Part shown: piece after piece, positions 45,596 through 55,091 of the stretch
Layout of the letters: each line of letters starts with the position of its first letter
Numbering within the stretch: the first letter of the stretch is position 1
Assembly: GCA_900474095.1 (NCBI GenBank)
Contig: UCOA01000002.1
Location: 19,225-83,224, forward strand
Source: Hyphomicrobiales bacterium
Lineage (GTDB): Bacteria > Pseudomonadota > Alphaproteobacteria > Rhizobiales > Rhizobiaceae
DNA length: 64,000 nt
Reading direction: 5' to 3'
Position numbers and translations under genes: made by a program
Notes under the pieces: generated by a model
What the model was told of the DNA's origin: nothing
Database searches by the model: none
Seen by the model: the letters and a program-made list of their open reading frames with translations, nothing else

Positions 45596-46567
45596 AACCT
45601 GGATACCGGCCGGGCCAAGAATGACGGCGATCAGGACGGGCAGGAAGAACAGGATCATCGGCACCGTCAGCTTCGGCGGCAGGGCTGCTGCCTTCTTCTC
45701 GGCCTCGTTCATGCGCTGGTCGCGGCTTTCCTGGGCAAGCACCCGCAGCGCCTGGGCGATCGGCGTACCGTAGCGATCCGCCTGGATCAGAGCCTGCGTG
45801 ACCGACTTGACCTCGTCCAGCCCGGTTCTTGTCCCAAGATTTTCCAGTGCCATGCGCCTGTCGGGCAGGAAGGAGAGCTCCGCAACGGTCAGGACCATTT
45901 CTTCCGCCAGCGGCGCCGACTGTGCGGCGATTTCGTCGGCCACGCGCCGCATGGCAAGTTCCATCGAGATGCCCGATTCCACGCAGATCAACAAAAGGTC
46001 AAGCGCATCCGGCCACGCCCGACGGATCGACTTCTGGCGTTTCGAAACGGCGTTCGAAATGAAGATATTGGGCGCATAGAAGCCAAGATAACCGATGCCG
46101 ATGACGGCGAGTATCCGCATTGGCAACGGTTTTTCGCCGAGATAACCGAGGAAGAAGATGTAGAACGCACCAACAGCAAGAAACAAAAACGGCAAGCACA
46201 GGCGCGCGACCAGAAACATGTTCAGCGCGTTCTGCGACCGGTAGCCGGCCGATTTCAGCCGGTTGACGGTCTTGTCGTCGACCAGCGCCTTGCGCAGGTT
46301 GAGCCGCTCGACGATGTGGCGCACCGACGTGTTGTTCTGGGTGCGCAGCGATGCCTTGCCGCCGGACACCTCGGCATTCAGGCGGGCACGTTCGCGGGCC
46401 CGGATCAGTTCGCGTTCGGTGGCAACTGATCTCATCCGCTTGTCCAGATTTCCTTTCTCGAAGAAGGGAATTGCCAGCGAATAGAACGTCGCGAGAACCG
46501 CCACCGCCACCAGAAAGGCGACGATGACGTTCGGATCGGTCAGGGTATTGATCATGCCCTCGCTCAT
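45581..46567 (-). CDS. tadC: Flp pilus inner-membrane platform protein TadC
   Basis: TadC is one of two T2SS-F-type platform proteins that pair with the CpaF ATPase to assemble Flp pili. The 328-residue protein has an N-terminal membrane segment, a cytoplasmic GspF-like helical domain (with WPDALDLLLICVESGISME) and C-terminal membrane segments ending in FFLPVLIAVILGPAGIQV. The start ATG 46567 has AGGAAGG before it; the frame continues open upstream into tadB. It lies 11 bp after tadB. Confidence 0.92.
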   Translation of the reverse strand: MSEGMINTLTDPNVIVAFLVAVAVLATFYSLAIPFFEKGNLDKRMRSVATERELIRARERARLNAEVSGGKASLRTQNNTSVRHIVERLNLRKALVDDKTVNRLKSAGYRSQNALNMFLVARLCLPFLFLAVGAFYIFFLGYLGEKPLPMRILAVIGIGYLGFYAPNIFISNAVSKRQKSIRRAWPDALDLLLICVESGISMELAMRRVADEIAAQSAPLAEEMVLTVAELSFLPDRRMALENLGTRTGLDEVKSVTQALIQADRYGTPIAQALRVLAQESRDQRMNEAEKKAAALPPKLTVPMILFFLPVLIAVILGPAGIQVSDKF

Positions 46568-46578
46568 GCCGGGCCTTC

Positions 46579-47589
46579 CTAGATGTCGAAGTTGATCATG
46601 TTGCGCATCATCCAGATGCCGATGCTCATCCACACCGCCGAGCAGCCCATGATGATGTGGCCGCGCGGATCGGTGAAGAGGATCATCATGTATTGCGGCG
46701 ACGTCATGTAGACCATAAAGGCGACGATGAACGGCAGGGCGCCGATGATGCAGGCCGATGCCTTGGCTTCCATCGACAGCGCCTGCACCTTTGCCTTCAT
46801 CTTCTTGCGCTCGCGCAGCACCTTGCCGAGGTTTCCGAGCGCTTCCGAGAGGTTGCCGCCGGCCTGCGCCTGGATGGCGATGACGATGGCGAAGAAATTG
46901 ACCTCCGGCAGGGGAATGCTGTTGATCATCCGGGCGCAAGCTTCCGGGATATTAAGACCGACCTGCTGCGCCTCGATGATGCGTCTGAACTCGGTCCTCA
47001 CCGGCTCCTGCCCGTCACCGGCGATCAGCCGGATCGCGTCGTTGAGCGGCAGGCCGGACTTGATCGATCGCACCATGACGTCAAGAGCGTTGGGAAATTC
47101 GTTCAGAAAGGCCTTGCAGCGGCGCGCGATCAGGAAGTTGACCAACCAGCGCGGGAAACCGGTCGTGCCGATGAGTAGAATGCCCGCAACAATCGGCAGC
47201 ATGGCCCCGGCGACCAACGCCATCAGGGCAGCAACCACCCCGAAGACGACGCTGGCGATGTAGAATTGGGTGATTGAGATCTTGAGACCGGCCTGCGTCA
47301 GCCTGATCTTCATCGAAGGTTTCGCCTTGGCAGATTTTTCCTGCTGCTTTTTCTCGAGATCCTTCAGGGAATCCTGCACCGATTTTCGCCGCTTCGACAT
47401 CTCCGTCATGCGGTCGCGCGCCGCCTTGACCTTGACCCTGTCGGTTTCGGCGGATTTCACTTTGCGGACGCGGCTTTCGGCCTTCTTCTCAGTTTCGATG
47501 CGCGTGAACAGAATGCCATAGGCAAGGCCGGCCGTCGCAAGGGCGACGAGACCGACGATAGCCAGAATGGTGATGTCTATTCCGAACAT
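46579..47589 (-). CDS. tadB: Flp pilus inner-membrane platform protein TadB
   Basis: TadB is the partner of TadC. The 336-residue protein begins with a membrane anchor (ILAIVGLVALATAGLAYG), a charged coiled coil (about 35-92, rich in Lys and Glu), and the GspF-like domain with FPNALDVMVRSIKSGLPLNDAIRLI and the EALGNLGKVLRERKKMKAKVQALSMEAKASACI segment, then C-terminal membrane segments. It is 8 bp after cpaF. The order cpaF-tadB-tadC is standard. Confidence 0.93.
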   Translation of the reverse strand: MFGIDITILAIVGLVALATAGLAYGILFTRIETEKKAESRVRKVKSAETDRVKVKAARDRMTEMSKRRKSVQDSLKDLEKKQQEKSAKAKPSMKIRLTQAGLKISITQFYIASVVFGVVAALMALVAGAMLPIVAGILLIGTTGFPRWLVNFLIARRCKAFLNEFPNALDVMVRSIKSGLPLNDAIRLIAGDGQEPVRTEFRRIIEAQQVGLNIPEACARMINSIPLPEVNFFAIVIAIQAQAGGNLSEALGNLGKVLRERKKMKAKVQALSMEAKASACIIGALPFIVAFMVYMTSPQYMMILFTDPRGHIIMGCSAVWMSIGIWMMRNMINFDI

Positions 47590-47597
47590 GAAAACGA

Positions 47598-49076
47598 TCA
47601 GTCCTTTTCCATCGCGTCGAGCGTCGCGGCCAGCCGCTTGTCCTCGTTGAAATAGCGAGCACGGTCCCAGAAATGCGGGCGCCCGATGCCGGTCGACTTG
47701 TGGCGGCCGATGATCTTGCCGTTGGCGTCTTCGCCCTCGATCTCGTAGCGCATCAGGTCCTGGGTGATGATGACGTCGCCTTCCATGCCGATGACTTCGG
47801 AGATGTGGGTGATGCGGCGCGAACCGTCGCGCAAACGCGCTGCCTGGATGATGACGTCGATCGAACCGGCGATGATTTCACGCACCGTCTTGGCCGGCAG
47901 CGTAAAGCCGCCCATGGCGATCATCGATTCCATACGGGCAAGGCATTCGCGCGGTGTATTGGCGTGGATGGTGCCCATCGAGCCGTCGTGGCCGGTGTTC
48001 ATCGCCTGCAACAGATCGAAGACTTCCGGTCCGCGCACTTCGCCGACGATGATCCGCTCGGGGCGCATACGCAGACAGTTCTTGATGAGATCGCGCATGG
48101 TGATCTCGCCTTCGCCTTCAATGTTCGGCGGGCGGGTTTCAAGACGCACTACGTGCGGCTGCTGCAATTGCAGTTCGGCCGTGTCCTCGCAGGTGATGAC
48201 GCGTTCATCGAGATCGATATAGCCAGTCAGGCAGTTGAGAAGCGTCGTCTTGCCGGAGCCGGTACCGCCGGAGATGACCACGTTGCAACGGACGCGGCCG
48301 ATGATCTGCAGAAGCACCGCGCCTTCCGGCGTGATGGCGCCGAACTTGACCAGCTGGTCGAGTTTCAACTTGTCCTTTTTGAACTTGCGAATTGTCAGAG
48401 CCGTGCCGTCGATGGCCAGCGGCGGGGCGATAACGTTGACGCGCGAGCCATCGGGAAGACGGGCGTCGCAGATCGGCGAGGATTCATCGACGCGGCGGCC
48501 GACCTGGGAGACAATGCGCTGGCAGATCGACAGCAGCTGCGCGTTGTCGCGAAACCGCACCTCGGATTCGATGGTCTTGCCGCCGACTTCGATAAAGGTC
48601 TGGCCGGCGCCGTTGACCATGATGTCGGCTATATCGTCTCGCGCCAGCAGCGGTTCCAGGGGACCGTAGCCGAGAACGTCGTTGCAGATGTCCTCGAGCA
48701 GTTCCTCCTGCTCGGAGATCGACATCGCGAAATTCTTGATCGTGATGATGTCGTTGACGATGTCGCGGATTTCTTCACGCGCGCTCTCATTGTCGAGCTT
48801 GGCAAGCTGCGAGAGATCGATCGTGTCGATCAGCGCCGAGAAAACCTGGGACTTGGTGTCGTAGTAGTCCTCGGTCCGGGCCGCCTTTTTTCGGACGGGC
48901 GGCGGGGATGGCTGCGCACGCGTCACCGGCATTGCTTCGCGGGCAGGTTCCGCAAGAACGGGCGCAGCCTGCCGCTCGATTGCGGCTACGGGAGCAGCGG
49001 CGGGCGCGGGCGTTTGCACAGGAGGGCTGATGGAGCCGCCCTTTCCGAAGCCGTCGTTTCCTCGTTTACCAAACAT
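47598..49076 (-). CDS. cpaF: Flp pilus assembly ATPase CpaF/TadA
   Basis: CpaF is the hexameric secretion ATPase of the pilus. The 492-residue protein has a Pro/Ala-rich N-terminal tail (about 1-70) and a GspE-type ATPase core with Walker A GGTGSGKTTLLN, the Asp box VITCEDTAELQLQQPHV, Walker B-type RPERIIVGEVRGPE and the His box TGHDGSMGTIHANTP. All catalytic residues are present. It is 31 bp after cpaE in the same direction. Confidence 0.95.
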   Translation of the reverse strand: MFGKRGNDGFGKGGSISPPVQTPAPAAAPVAAIERQAAPVLAEPAREAMPVTRAQPSPPPVRKKAARTEDYYDTKSQVFSALIDTIDLSQLAKLDNESAREEIRDIVNDIITIKNFAMSISEQEELLEDICNDVLGYGPLEPLLARDDIADIMVNGAGQTFIEVGGKTIESEVRFRDNAQLLSICQRIVSQVGRRVDESSPICDARLPDGSRVNVIAPPLAIDGTALTIRKFKKDKLKLDQLVKFGAITPEGAVLLQIIGRVRCNVVISGGTGSGKTTLLNCLTGYIDLDERVITCEDTAELQLQQPHVVRLETRPPNIEGEGEITMRDLIKNCLRMRPERIIVGEVRGPEVFDLLQAMNTGHDGSMGTIHANTPRECLARMESMIAMGGFTLPAKTVREIIAGSIDVIIQAARLRDGSRRITHISEVIGMEGDVIITQDLMRYEIEGEDANGKIIGRHKSTGIGRPHFWDRARYFNEDKRLAATLDAMEKD

Positions 49077-49107
49077 GCTCTAGATCCGATTTTTGTTCAA
49101 ATGTCAG

Positions 49108-50397
49108 TTATTTGCGCCCAAGCATCCCGAGCATCTTGCCAAGGCCGCCCCTCTTGGCCTTCTTGGCCGTCGCCCTGCCCGTGACGAGATGCGCGAGTTG
49201 CGAGAACGTCTCGGCCGTCGGCGCCTTTTTGTCGATCTCGGCAATCATCCGGCCGCTATTGGCCGCATTGCCGAACAGCACGGCATCGAACGGGATAATC
49301 GCAACCGGTTCGATTTCCAGCGAATCGCAGAAGTCGCCTGGCGATATTTCCGGCCGTTTCGGCATGCCGACCTGGTTCAGCACCAGATGCGGCACCTTAT
49401 CGTTCGGCCGGATTTTCTTCAGCGAATCGAACAGGTTCTTGGCGTTGCGCAGGTTGGCGAGATCGGGCACCGCTACGATCACCACCTCGTCGGCTTCCGC
49501 CAGCACCGTACGTGTCCAGTCCGCCCACAGATGCGGCACGTCGAGCACGGAGACCGGCGCATTGCGCAGCAGGATTTCCATCAGCGGCTGAAACGCCGTT
49601 GCATCGAAATCATAGGGGCGATCGAGCATCGACGGTGCCGCAAGCAGGGACAGATGCTGCGAGCACTTGGTCAACAGGCGATCGAGGAACACCTCGTCCA
49701 GGCGCTCCGGCGAGAAAACCGCTTCGGAAATACCCTGCGGCGGGTCTTGGTCGAAATTGATGTTGGCGGTGCCGTAGGGCAGGTCAAGATCGGCGAGCAC
49801 CACCTCGGTCGAGAACAGGTTCGAAATTCCCCAGGCGCAATTATGGGCGAGCGTCGAGGAGCCGACGCCACCCTTGGCGCCGATGAAGGCGATGCTGCGG
49901 CCCAGCGGCTCGGCTTCCGGATCGACGAAGATGGTCGCGATGGCGCTCAGGATATCCGGCATGGCGACCGGTGCCACGATATATTCGGAGATGCCGTTGC
50001 GGATCAGTTCGCGATAGAGCGGGATATCGTTGTAGCGACCGATGACAATGACTTTGGTCGAGGGATCGCAGACGGCTGCGAGGGGCGCCAGTTCCGTCAA
50101 CAGCAGGCGCGGTTCCGTCGATGTTTCGAGAATGATCAGGTTTGGCGTCGGAGTCGTCGAAAACATGTTGGCAGCAGCGGCGATCGAGCCGCTGTTGATC
50201 CGGAGGCTGACCTTGCTCATCCGCCGGTCCTGGCCGCAGCGCTCCATCATCCGCTGCAGGGCTTCCGTTTCGCAGAAGGCATGGACGGAGATGCGGGGAA
50301 GCGGCCGCAGGTGATCGACGTCGCTCGGGCGGACGGCATCGGCAAAGCCATCGGGTTCACCGGATGCCGTCTCAATCTTGTAGTCAATCGTGCTCAT
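49108..50397 (-). CDS. cpaE: Flp pilus localisation protein CpaE/TadZ
   Basis: CpaE/TadZ positions pilus assembly at the cell pole. The 429-residue protein has an atypical receiver-like domain (about 80-155) and a ParA/MinD-type ATPase domain starting with FIGAKGGVGSSTLAHNCAW. The P-loop reads KGGVGSST, lacking the second Lys of canonical GKT/S, as is common for CpaE/TadZ, so strong ATP hydrolysis may be absent. It is between cpaD and cpaF. Confidence 0.92.
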   Translation of the reverse strand: MSTIDYKIETASGEPDGFADAVRPSDVDHLRPLPRISVHAFCETEALQRMMERCGQDRRMSKVSLRINSGSIAAAANMFSTTPTPNLIILETSTEPRLLLTELAPLAAVCDPSTKVIVIGRYNDIPLYRELIRNGISEYIVAPVAMPDILSAIATIFVDPEAEPLGRSIAFIGAKGGVGSSTLAHNCAWGISNLFSTEVVLADLDLPYGTANINFDQDPPQGISEAVFSPERLDEVFLDRLLTKCSQHLSLLAAPSMLDRPYDFDATAFQPLMEILLRNAPVSVLDVPHLWADWTRTVLAEADEVVIVAVPDLANLRNAKNLFDSLKKIRPNDKVPHLVLNQVGMPKRPEISPGDFCDSLEIEPVAIIPFDAVLFGNAANSGRMIAEIDKKAPTAETFSQLAHLVTGRATAKKAKRGGLGKMLGMLGRK

Positions 50398-50426
50398 GGT
50401 GCTGTCCCGTCAAACTGCGCGGAATA

Positions 50427-51182
50427 TCAATTGTTGTTGATGTTGATCGTCGTTTCTGTCCCGGTTGAGACACCGCGGTAGTCACTGATCACCTGGCCGC
50501 GCTGAACCGCATCGATCGGCGACATGGCGCGCGGACCGAGCAGGTCCATCGGGTTGGAAACCTGCGCGGCCAGATTGGCCTGGCTGGCGCATCCGAAATT
50601 CTCGTAGTTCTTGTTTTCGATCGTATTGGCGACGAGATCCTTCGGCCAGTTGCCGCAGGGTGCGGTCTTTGCCGTAATCGCCGTATAGCTGAGCCGGATC
50701 GGTGCGGCGTCACCATCGCCGTTTGCCTGATAGCTCGCCTCGGAAAGCCGCACCGCCGGAATGCCGGCACCGACCAGCACAGCACGGATTTCCTTGCGCA
50801 ACGCCGATGCGGCGTGGGCATTGACCGAGCCGGTGGGCACCAGGATCTGCACCGTGCCGGTTGCAGAATCTCTATAACTGTAGGCAAAGCCGCGGATGAC
50901 GTCGCGTGCGCCCATCGTCAGATGTCGGTCGCTGGAGGCGATCGGCACGTCGATTGCGTGTTCCGCTTCGGCAATCACGATCGGATGACGGGTGCGATAG
51001 TCGTCGGGCAAGGCGCCGGTCGACATGCCGTCGCGGTTGGCGCAGCCGGCAAGGGTTGCGCCCGCCACCAGCAAGGCGCCGATCGCCAGCATGCGCGCGC
51101 GACGAACCGGACCGGTGGAGATGTTTGGCCGCATGGTTGATTGCCCCTTGATGCTGCGGTTCGCGATGATCTTGGTCGTCAT
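50427..51182 (-). CDS. cpaD: Pilus assembly lipoprotein CpaD
   Basis: CpaD is the outer-membrane lipoprotein or pilotin-like component of the pilus. The 251-residue product has a signal with lipobox LAGC (Cys47 from ATG 51182, or Cys31 from ATG 51134), DDYRTRHPIVIAEA, and CGNWPKDL and NFGCASQANLAAQVSNPMDLLGPR, the conserved C-terminal CpaD region. Two start codons are plausible; the upstream one is used here. It is 12 bp after cpaC. Confidence 0.92.
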   Translation of the reverse strand: MTTKIIANRSIKGQSTMRPNISTGPVRRARMLAIGALLVAGATLAGCANRDGMSTGALPDDYRTRHPIVIAEAEHAIDVPIASSDRHLTMGARDVIRGFAYSYRDSATGTVQILVPTGSVNAHAASALRKEIRAVLVGAGIPAVRLSEASYQANGDGDAAPIRLSYTAITAKTAPCGNWPKDLVANTIENKNYENFGCASQANLAAQVSNPMDLLGPRAMSPIDAVQRGQVISDYRGVSTGTETTININNN

Positions 51183-51194
51183 GTCCGGTCCCGC

Positions 51195-52715
51195 CTATTT
51201 GTAGATGAAGCCGACATTACCGTGGTACTCCCCGACCGGGGCCGCCTGACGGTTGCCGTAGATGCGATTGACTTCGCCGAGGAATGCGCTCGACAGGTCA
51301 TCGGTCGGATTGAAGTTGTCATCCGGCCGCGACAGGTCTCCACGCGCAACCGGCTTGACCAGATAGGGCGTTGCGATGATCACAAGCTCCGTCTCGTTGC
51401 GAATGAAGTCCTTCGAGCGGAACAGAGCGCCGAGAACCGGTATTTTAGAAACACCCGGTACGCCCGACATCGCTTGGCGGATATTGTCCTGCACTAGGCC
51501 CCCGATCACGATGGAACCACCAGAAGGAAGCTCGATGCTTGTCGAGGCCTTCCGGCGGCGGATCGACATGTAGGTCTGGCCTGGAATACGGGCTTCTGTG
51601 CCGCCTGCATTTGCATTAACGACTGAGTCTTCCCACGTGGGCTCGGAAACCTCGGTGGCAATTTCGAGACTGATACGGCCTGGCCCGAGCACTACCGGCG
51701 TGAAGTCCAAACCGATGCCGTATTCCACCGTCTCGTTGGTTCGCGTTAGGGCGCCTTCGTCGTCAATCTCCTGCTCGGACGGAAGGCGATACTCGCCGCC
51801 GACGGAGAAGCTAGCCTTCTTGCCGGAAATCGCCGTCAGACTTGGTTCCGCCAGCGTGCGCATCACGCCCGCCTGCTCCATGGCGTTGATATAATTCGAA
51901 ATATCATACCCCTTCAGTGAGGAGGTAATAACCGAGGAGAATGGATTGACTGCATTGCCGAGATTTGCTGGGTTGGAGAAGAGGATCCTGTCGGTCCCCT
52001 TGGAAATCGAACCGCTGAAGCCGAGCTGTTTCAAGACCTGGCGCGAGACTTCGGCCACGGTCACCTTCAGCATGACCTGGTCTTCGCCGTCGATCCGTAG
52101 AAGATTGACGATCTGCGAAGCCTGACGGTCTTCGGCGAAGATGTCCGCGTCGCCGTTGGTACCCTGGGCGGTGATACTGCGTGTCGTCGCTTCACCACCC
52201 TTGATGAAGGCCCTGGCGAGCTCTTCGACGCGGGTCGAATCCAGCGGCGTGCGGACGGTGCCGGTCAGCACGATGTTGTCCGAGATGATTTCCACATTGA
52301 TATCGGAATCGGGCAGGAAACGCCGCAGATTGGCCTCAAGGTTGGAAATGTCGCGCTCGATCTCCAGATCCAGGCTGACGATTTCCTCGCCATGTGGACC
52401 AAACACGAAGATGTTGGTCTGGCCGACCATTTTTCCGAACAGATAGATCCGCCGTGAGGTTCGCGTGACGGCATCCGCCAGCGTCGGGTCGGCCACCAGA
52501 ATATCATGTGCATCGGTCGGTAGATCGATGACGACGGCCTTGTTCAGCCCCAGCCTGATGGTTTTCTTGACGCCGGGCCCGCTTTCGCCGATGCGCACCA
52601 GCGATTGCGATGCGGCTTCTGCGGTAAATGTCTGAGCAGGCAGGCCGGAGAAGGCCAGGCAAAAGGCCAGGCCGCCGGCAACAGAGCTGCGAAGTTTTCT
52701 TCCGATCGGGTTCAC
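51195..52715 (-). CDS. cpaC: Flp pilus secretin CpaC
   Basis: CpaC forms the outer-membrane channel. The product has a signal peptide, an N-terminal T2SS/T3SS secretin-N-type domain (SLVRIGESGPGVKKTIRLGLNKAVVIDLP), a BON-like region (VEIISDNIVLTGTV) and the C-terminal secretin barrel (GEYRLPSEQEIDDEG, GLDFTPVVLGPGRISLEI, ELPSGGSIVIGGLVQDN). A GTG at 52715 has AGGAG six bases before it and is used; an ATG at 52736, one base after the cpaB stop, is the alternative. Confidence 0.92.
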   Translation of the reverse strand: MNPIGRKLRSSVAGGLAFCLAFSGLPAQTFTAEAASQSLVRIGESGPGVKKTIRLGLNKAVVIDLPTDAHDILVADPTLADAVTRTSRRIYLFGKMVGQTNIFVFGPHGEEIVSLDLEIERDISNLEANLRRFLPDSDINVEIISDNIVLTGTVRTPLDSTRVEELARAFIKGGEATTRSITAQGTNGDADIFAEDRQASQIVNLLRIDGEDQVMLKVTVAEVSRQVLKQLGFSGSISKGTDRILFSNPANLGNAVNPFSSVITSSLKGYDISNYINAMEQAGVMRTLAEPSLTAISGKKASFSVGGEYRLPSEQEIDDEGALTRTNETVEYGIGLDFTPVVLGPGRISLEIATEVSEPTWEDSVVNANAGGTEARIPGQTYMSIRRRKASTSIELPSGGSIVIGGLVQDNIRQAMSGVPGVSKIPVLGALFRSKDFIRNETELVIIATPYLVKPVARGDLSRPDDNFNPTDDLSSAFLGEVNRIYGNRQAAPVGEYHGNVGFIYK

Positions 52716-52737
52716 GTTCCGCTCCTGCTCACGCATG

Positions 52738-53553
52738 CTAGTTCGCTTCGTTCATGGATGAGCTGTCATCGCTCTTGACGATGGAACCCGATTTGATGAC
52801 CTGGATGGAGGGTCGCCCGTCCCCGCTCAGCAGATAGTCCGCTGCGATGGTATCCGGCTCCTGCGCGTCGGCGACGCTGCGGAGCGCCAGCGACAGACGC
52901 TCGGCCATCTGCTGGGCAACCGTCATGACCTTGGACTGGTCCGGCGTCAGTTCGAGCGTTGCGGTCGTACCGACCACCGACTTGGACCCGTCGTCCTTCT
53001 CCTCGATCTGCTGGTCGATGGCGAGCACGCGAACGTTGCTCAGAACCGTTTCGGTGAGGAAGGAACCTCCCTCCGATTTACGCACCATGATCACATCGAC
53101 GCGGTCATTCGGCAGGATGAAGCCGCCGGCGCCGGTCGCAACGGTAATTTCCGTGGCAACGGCGCGTTTGCCGGCCGGCAGCAGCGCCGACATGATCCGG
53201 CTCGTCGAATCGGCGATCTTTTCCTGTCGCACCGGCTCGCCGTTGAAGATCGGCAGGCGCACGACGACGCCGTCAAGGTCGGTCAACGCATTGGGACGAA
53301 GCTCTTCGGTGATCAGCCCATCGACGACGCCGTCTTTCGGCCAGGTGATCCAATGGACGGCGTCCGCGTTGAGCCTCGATCCCACGGGCAGGCTCTTGCT
53401 GGCGACGAGAACGTTAACGGTCGGTTCGCGCTCGATGACCGGTTCGGCCGAACTCACGACGGTCTTGCCGCCGGTCAGCTTGAGGGCCAGGAACCCGGCA
53501 AGCCCCGCCGACACGATGGCCACTGCCAGAATAATAACGCGCACCGGTTTCAT
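52738..53553 (-). CDS. cpaB: Pilus assembly protein CpaB
   Basis: CpaB is a periplasmic SAF-domain protein that supports the secretin. The 271-residue protein has an N-terminal membrane anchor (VIILAVAIVSAGLAGFLALKL), a SAF domain (VNVLVASKSLPVGSRLNADAVHWITWP) and an RcpC-type C-terminal part (KRAVATEITVATGAGGFILPNDRVDV). It is the first of the cpaB-C-D-E-F-tadB-C unit on the minus strand, with 172 bp to cpaA. Confidence 0.92.
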   Translation of the reverse strand: MKPVRVIILAVAIVSAGLAGFLALKLTGGKTVVSSAEPVIEREPTVNVLVASKSLPVGSRLNADAVHWITWPKDGVVDGLITEELRPNALTDLDGVVVRLPIFNGEPVRQEKIADSTSRIMSALLPAGKRAVATEITVATGAGGFILPNDRVDVIMVRKSEGGSFLTETVLSNVRVLAIDQQIEEKDDGSKSVVGTTATLELTPDQSKVMTVAQQMAERLSLALRSVADAQEPDTIAADYLLSGDGRPSIQVIKSGSIVKSDDSSSMNEAN

Positions 53554-53725
53554 GATTGTCCCTGCAGCCCGAGAATATGCTCGCCGCAGAATGATCAGGA
53601 ATTGGTGTAATTATGGTTAACGCACTGCTTATATTCGTGGTTAATAAAGGGTTTGCGCCGCCAAGGGTCAATTGCGTCAAGGTGCGCCGGCGCAAACGCT
53701 GCTGTCTCAGAATGAGACGAAGAAG

Positions 53726-54238
53726 TTAATGCAATTGCGCAAGGGCCGCCTGCATCAGCGGCGATGACGGATAGGCCACAAAGCCGCCGAGGCCGATTGC
53801 AATGCCATACGGAATCTTTTTGGCGGTGAACAGCAGGGGCGGCACCGGCAGGCCCGAGGCGAGAATGGTGTTTTCCTGCCTGCGCATCATCAGAATCAGA
53901 AGCGTAAGCAGCCCGCCGAAGATCGAGACATAGATGAGGAACGTCATCAGGGAACTGTTGAAACCGAACCAGACGGCGCTTGCCGTGAGGAGCTTGGCAT
54001 CACCGCCGCCCATGACATTGAGTGCAAACAGCGTGAAGCAAACCAAAAAGACGATCACACTGGCAACGAGGTGCATGCCGATCGCCTCGACACCAAGGCC
54101 TGCCAGAGGGGCGACGATGAGAAAGGCGCCAAGCAGGATCGCCGAGACGCGATTGGGGATCGTCATCGTGAAGAGATCGGAGAAAGCGGCGACCGCCAGG
54201 CACAGCGGCAAGATGACGAAAATGGCAGCTTCGATCAT
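53726..54238 (-). CDS. cpaA: Prepilin peptidase CpaA (A24 family)
   Basis: CpaA is the inner-membrane aspartic peptidase that trims Flp pilins. The 170-residue protein has four to five hydrophobic segments, the first catalytic Asp in AFSDLFTMTIPNRV and the second in the conserved NVMGGGDAKLL. The start at ATG 54238 begins the first membrane segment; the frame is open upstream to 54334 without a ribosome site. It lies between the pilin genes and cpaB. Its substrates should include the two Flp pilins and the TadE-like proteins. Confidence 0.92.
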   Translation of the reverse strand: MIEAAIFVILPLCLAVAAFSDLFTMTIPNRVSAILLGAFLIVAPLAGLGVEAIGMHLVASVIVFLVCFTLFALNVMGGGDAKLLTASAVWFGFNSSLMTFLIYVSIFGGLLTLLILMMRRQENTILASGLPVPPLLFTAKKIPYGIAIGLGGFVAYPSSPLMQAALAQLH

Positions 54239-54379
54239 GTGCGTCTCTGGATGTACCTCTTCTGAGAAACGGCTCTCGATATCGCTGCGCAAACAGCCAT
54301 GTCGACAACTGCCGGTGAGCGAACCTACGCTCAAATGGTTTAACGAGACACCAATCCGGCAAGCCGCTGGCGGCCCCTC

Positions 54380-54409
54380 AAAAAGAAAAACCGCCCAAAG
54401 GAGGCGGCT
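54380..54409 (-). terminator. Rho-independent terminator after the downstream Flp pilin
   Basis: Read on the minus strand, AAGCCGCC and GGCGGT pair across a short loop and are followed by TTTTTCTTTTT (54390-54380). It is 25 bp after the stop of the 54433-54615 pilin gene and separates it from cpaA. Confidence 0.85.
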
Positions 54410-54432
54410 TTCCGATAAATGAGGCTGATGGC

Positions 54433-54615
54433 CTAGAACTTGCCGTCCGCAGCCGTCATCTTGGTGCTCAGGTCCTGGAACTGCGTGTCTAGCGTAGTGC
54501 CGAGCGTGGTTGCGCCGGTGATCAGGGCAACCGAGATGAGGGCGGCGATCAGGCCATATTCGATCGCGGTCGCGCCGGACTCATCTTTCATGAAGCGTGC
54601 TAAAATCTTGGTCAT
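54433..54615 (-). CDS. pilA: Flp family type IVb pilin (copy 1)
   Basis: The 60-residue prepilin has a short leader ending in KDESG14, followed by the processing motif ATAIEYGLIAALISVAL with Glu and Tyr at the +5/+6 places and a hydrophobic stem. It is the major subunit of the Flp pilus. It differs from the neighbouring pilin at only three residues (5, 40, 47), so it arose by tandem duplication. It ends in a strong terminator at 54380. Confidence 0.95.
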   Translation of the reverse strand: MTKILARFMKDESGATAIEYGLIAALISVALITGATTLGTTLDTQFQDLSTKMTAADGKF

Positions 54616-54798
54616 ATCATCATCCCTCCTGGGTCAAAGTATCGTTCAGCGCTTTCATCAGCGTTGCCGCTAAACGAACAGGCGAACTCACATGGGCTCA
54701 AAGAAACAGCGCTATGTGACACCCGCGGCGGGCGGGCCGTGGCGCATGTGGGTCGAAAGCGATCCAGACGCGCCCGTAGTAGCGCCGGCGTTTGCTGC

Positions 54799-54981
54799 TT
54801 AGAACTTGCCGTCAGCGGCAGTCATCTTTGTGCTCAGATCCTTGAACTGCGTGTCCAAGGTGCCGCCGAGCGTCGTGGCGCCGGTGATCAGGGCGACGGA
54901 GATGAGGGCGGCGATCAGGCCGTATTCGATCGCGGTCGCGCCGGACTCATCCTTCATGAAACGTGCGAAAATCTTGGTCAT
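54799..54981 (-). CDS. pilA: Flp family type IVb pilin (copy 2)
   Basis: Also 60 residues, with the same leader, G14 cleavage point and AIEYGLIAALIS core. It is the upstream copy and lies just after the intergenic region that carries a CtrA-like site. The two copies differ at residues 5 (F/L), 40 (G/T) and 47 (K/Q). Copy 2 is better placed to use the promoter region in front of it and is likely the more strongly transcribed one, but this is inference. Confidence 0.95.
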   Translation of the reverse strand: MTKIFARFMKDESGATAIEYGLIAALISVALITGATTLGGTLDTQFKDLSTKMTAADGKF

Positions 54982-55091
54982 GTTGTTTCTCCTACTTCAC
55001 TTGTGTTGTTCAGCACTACCGCCAACTGTTTCCGTTGATCGGATGAAGCGAACCTACACAGCGTGAATTTCAATCAGCTTAAGGAAAAGCG

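Noticed and set aside
47673..49184. 503-codon plus-strand open frame opposite cpaF
   Set aside because: Antisense shadow of a highly conserved gene, no domain recognised.
53554..53725. CtrA site before cpaB (GTTAACGCACTGCTTA)
   Set aside because: The second half-site matches only two of four bases of TTAA, too weak to call.
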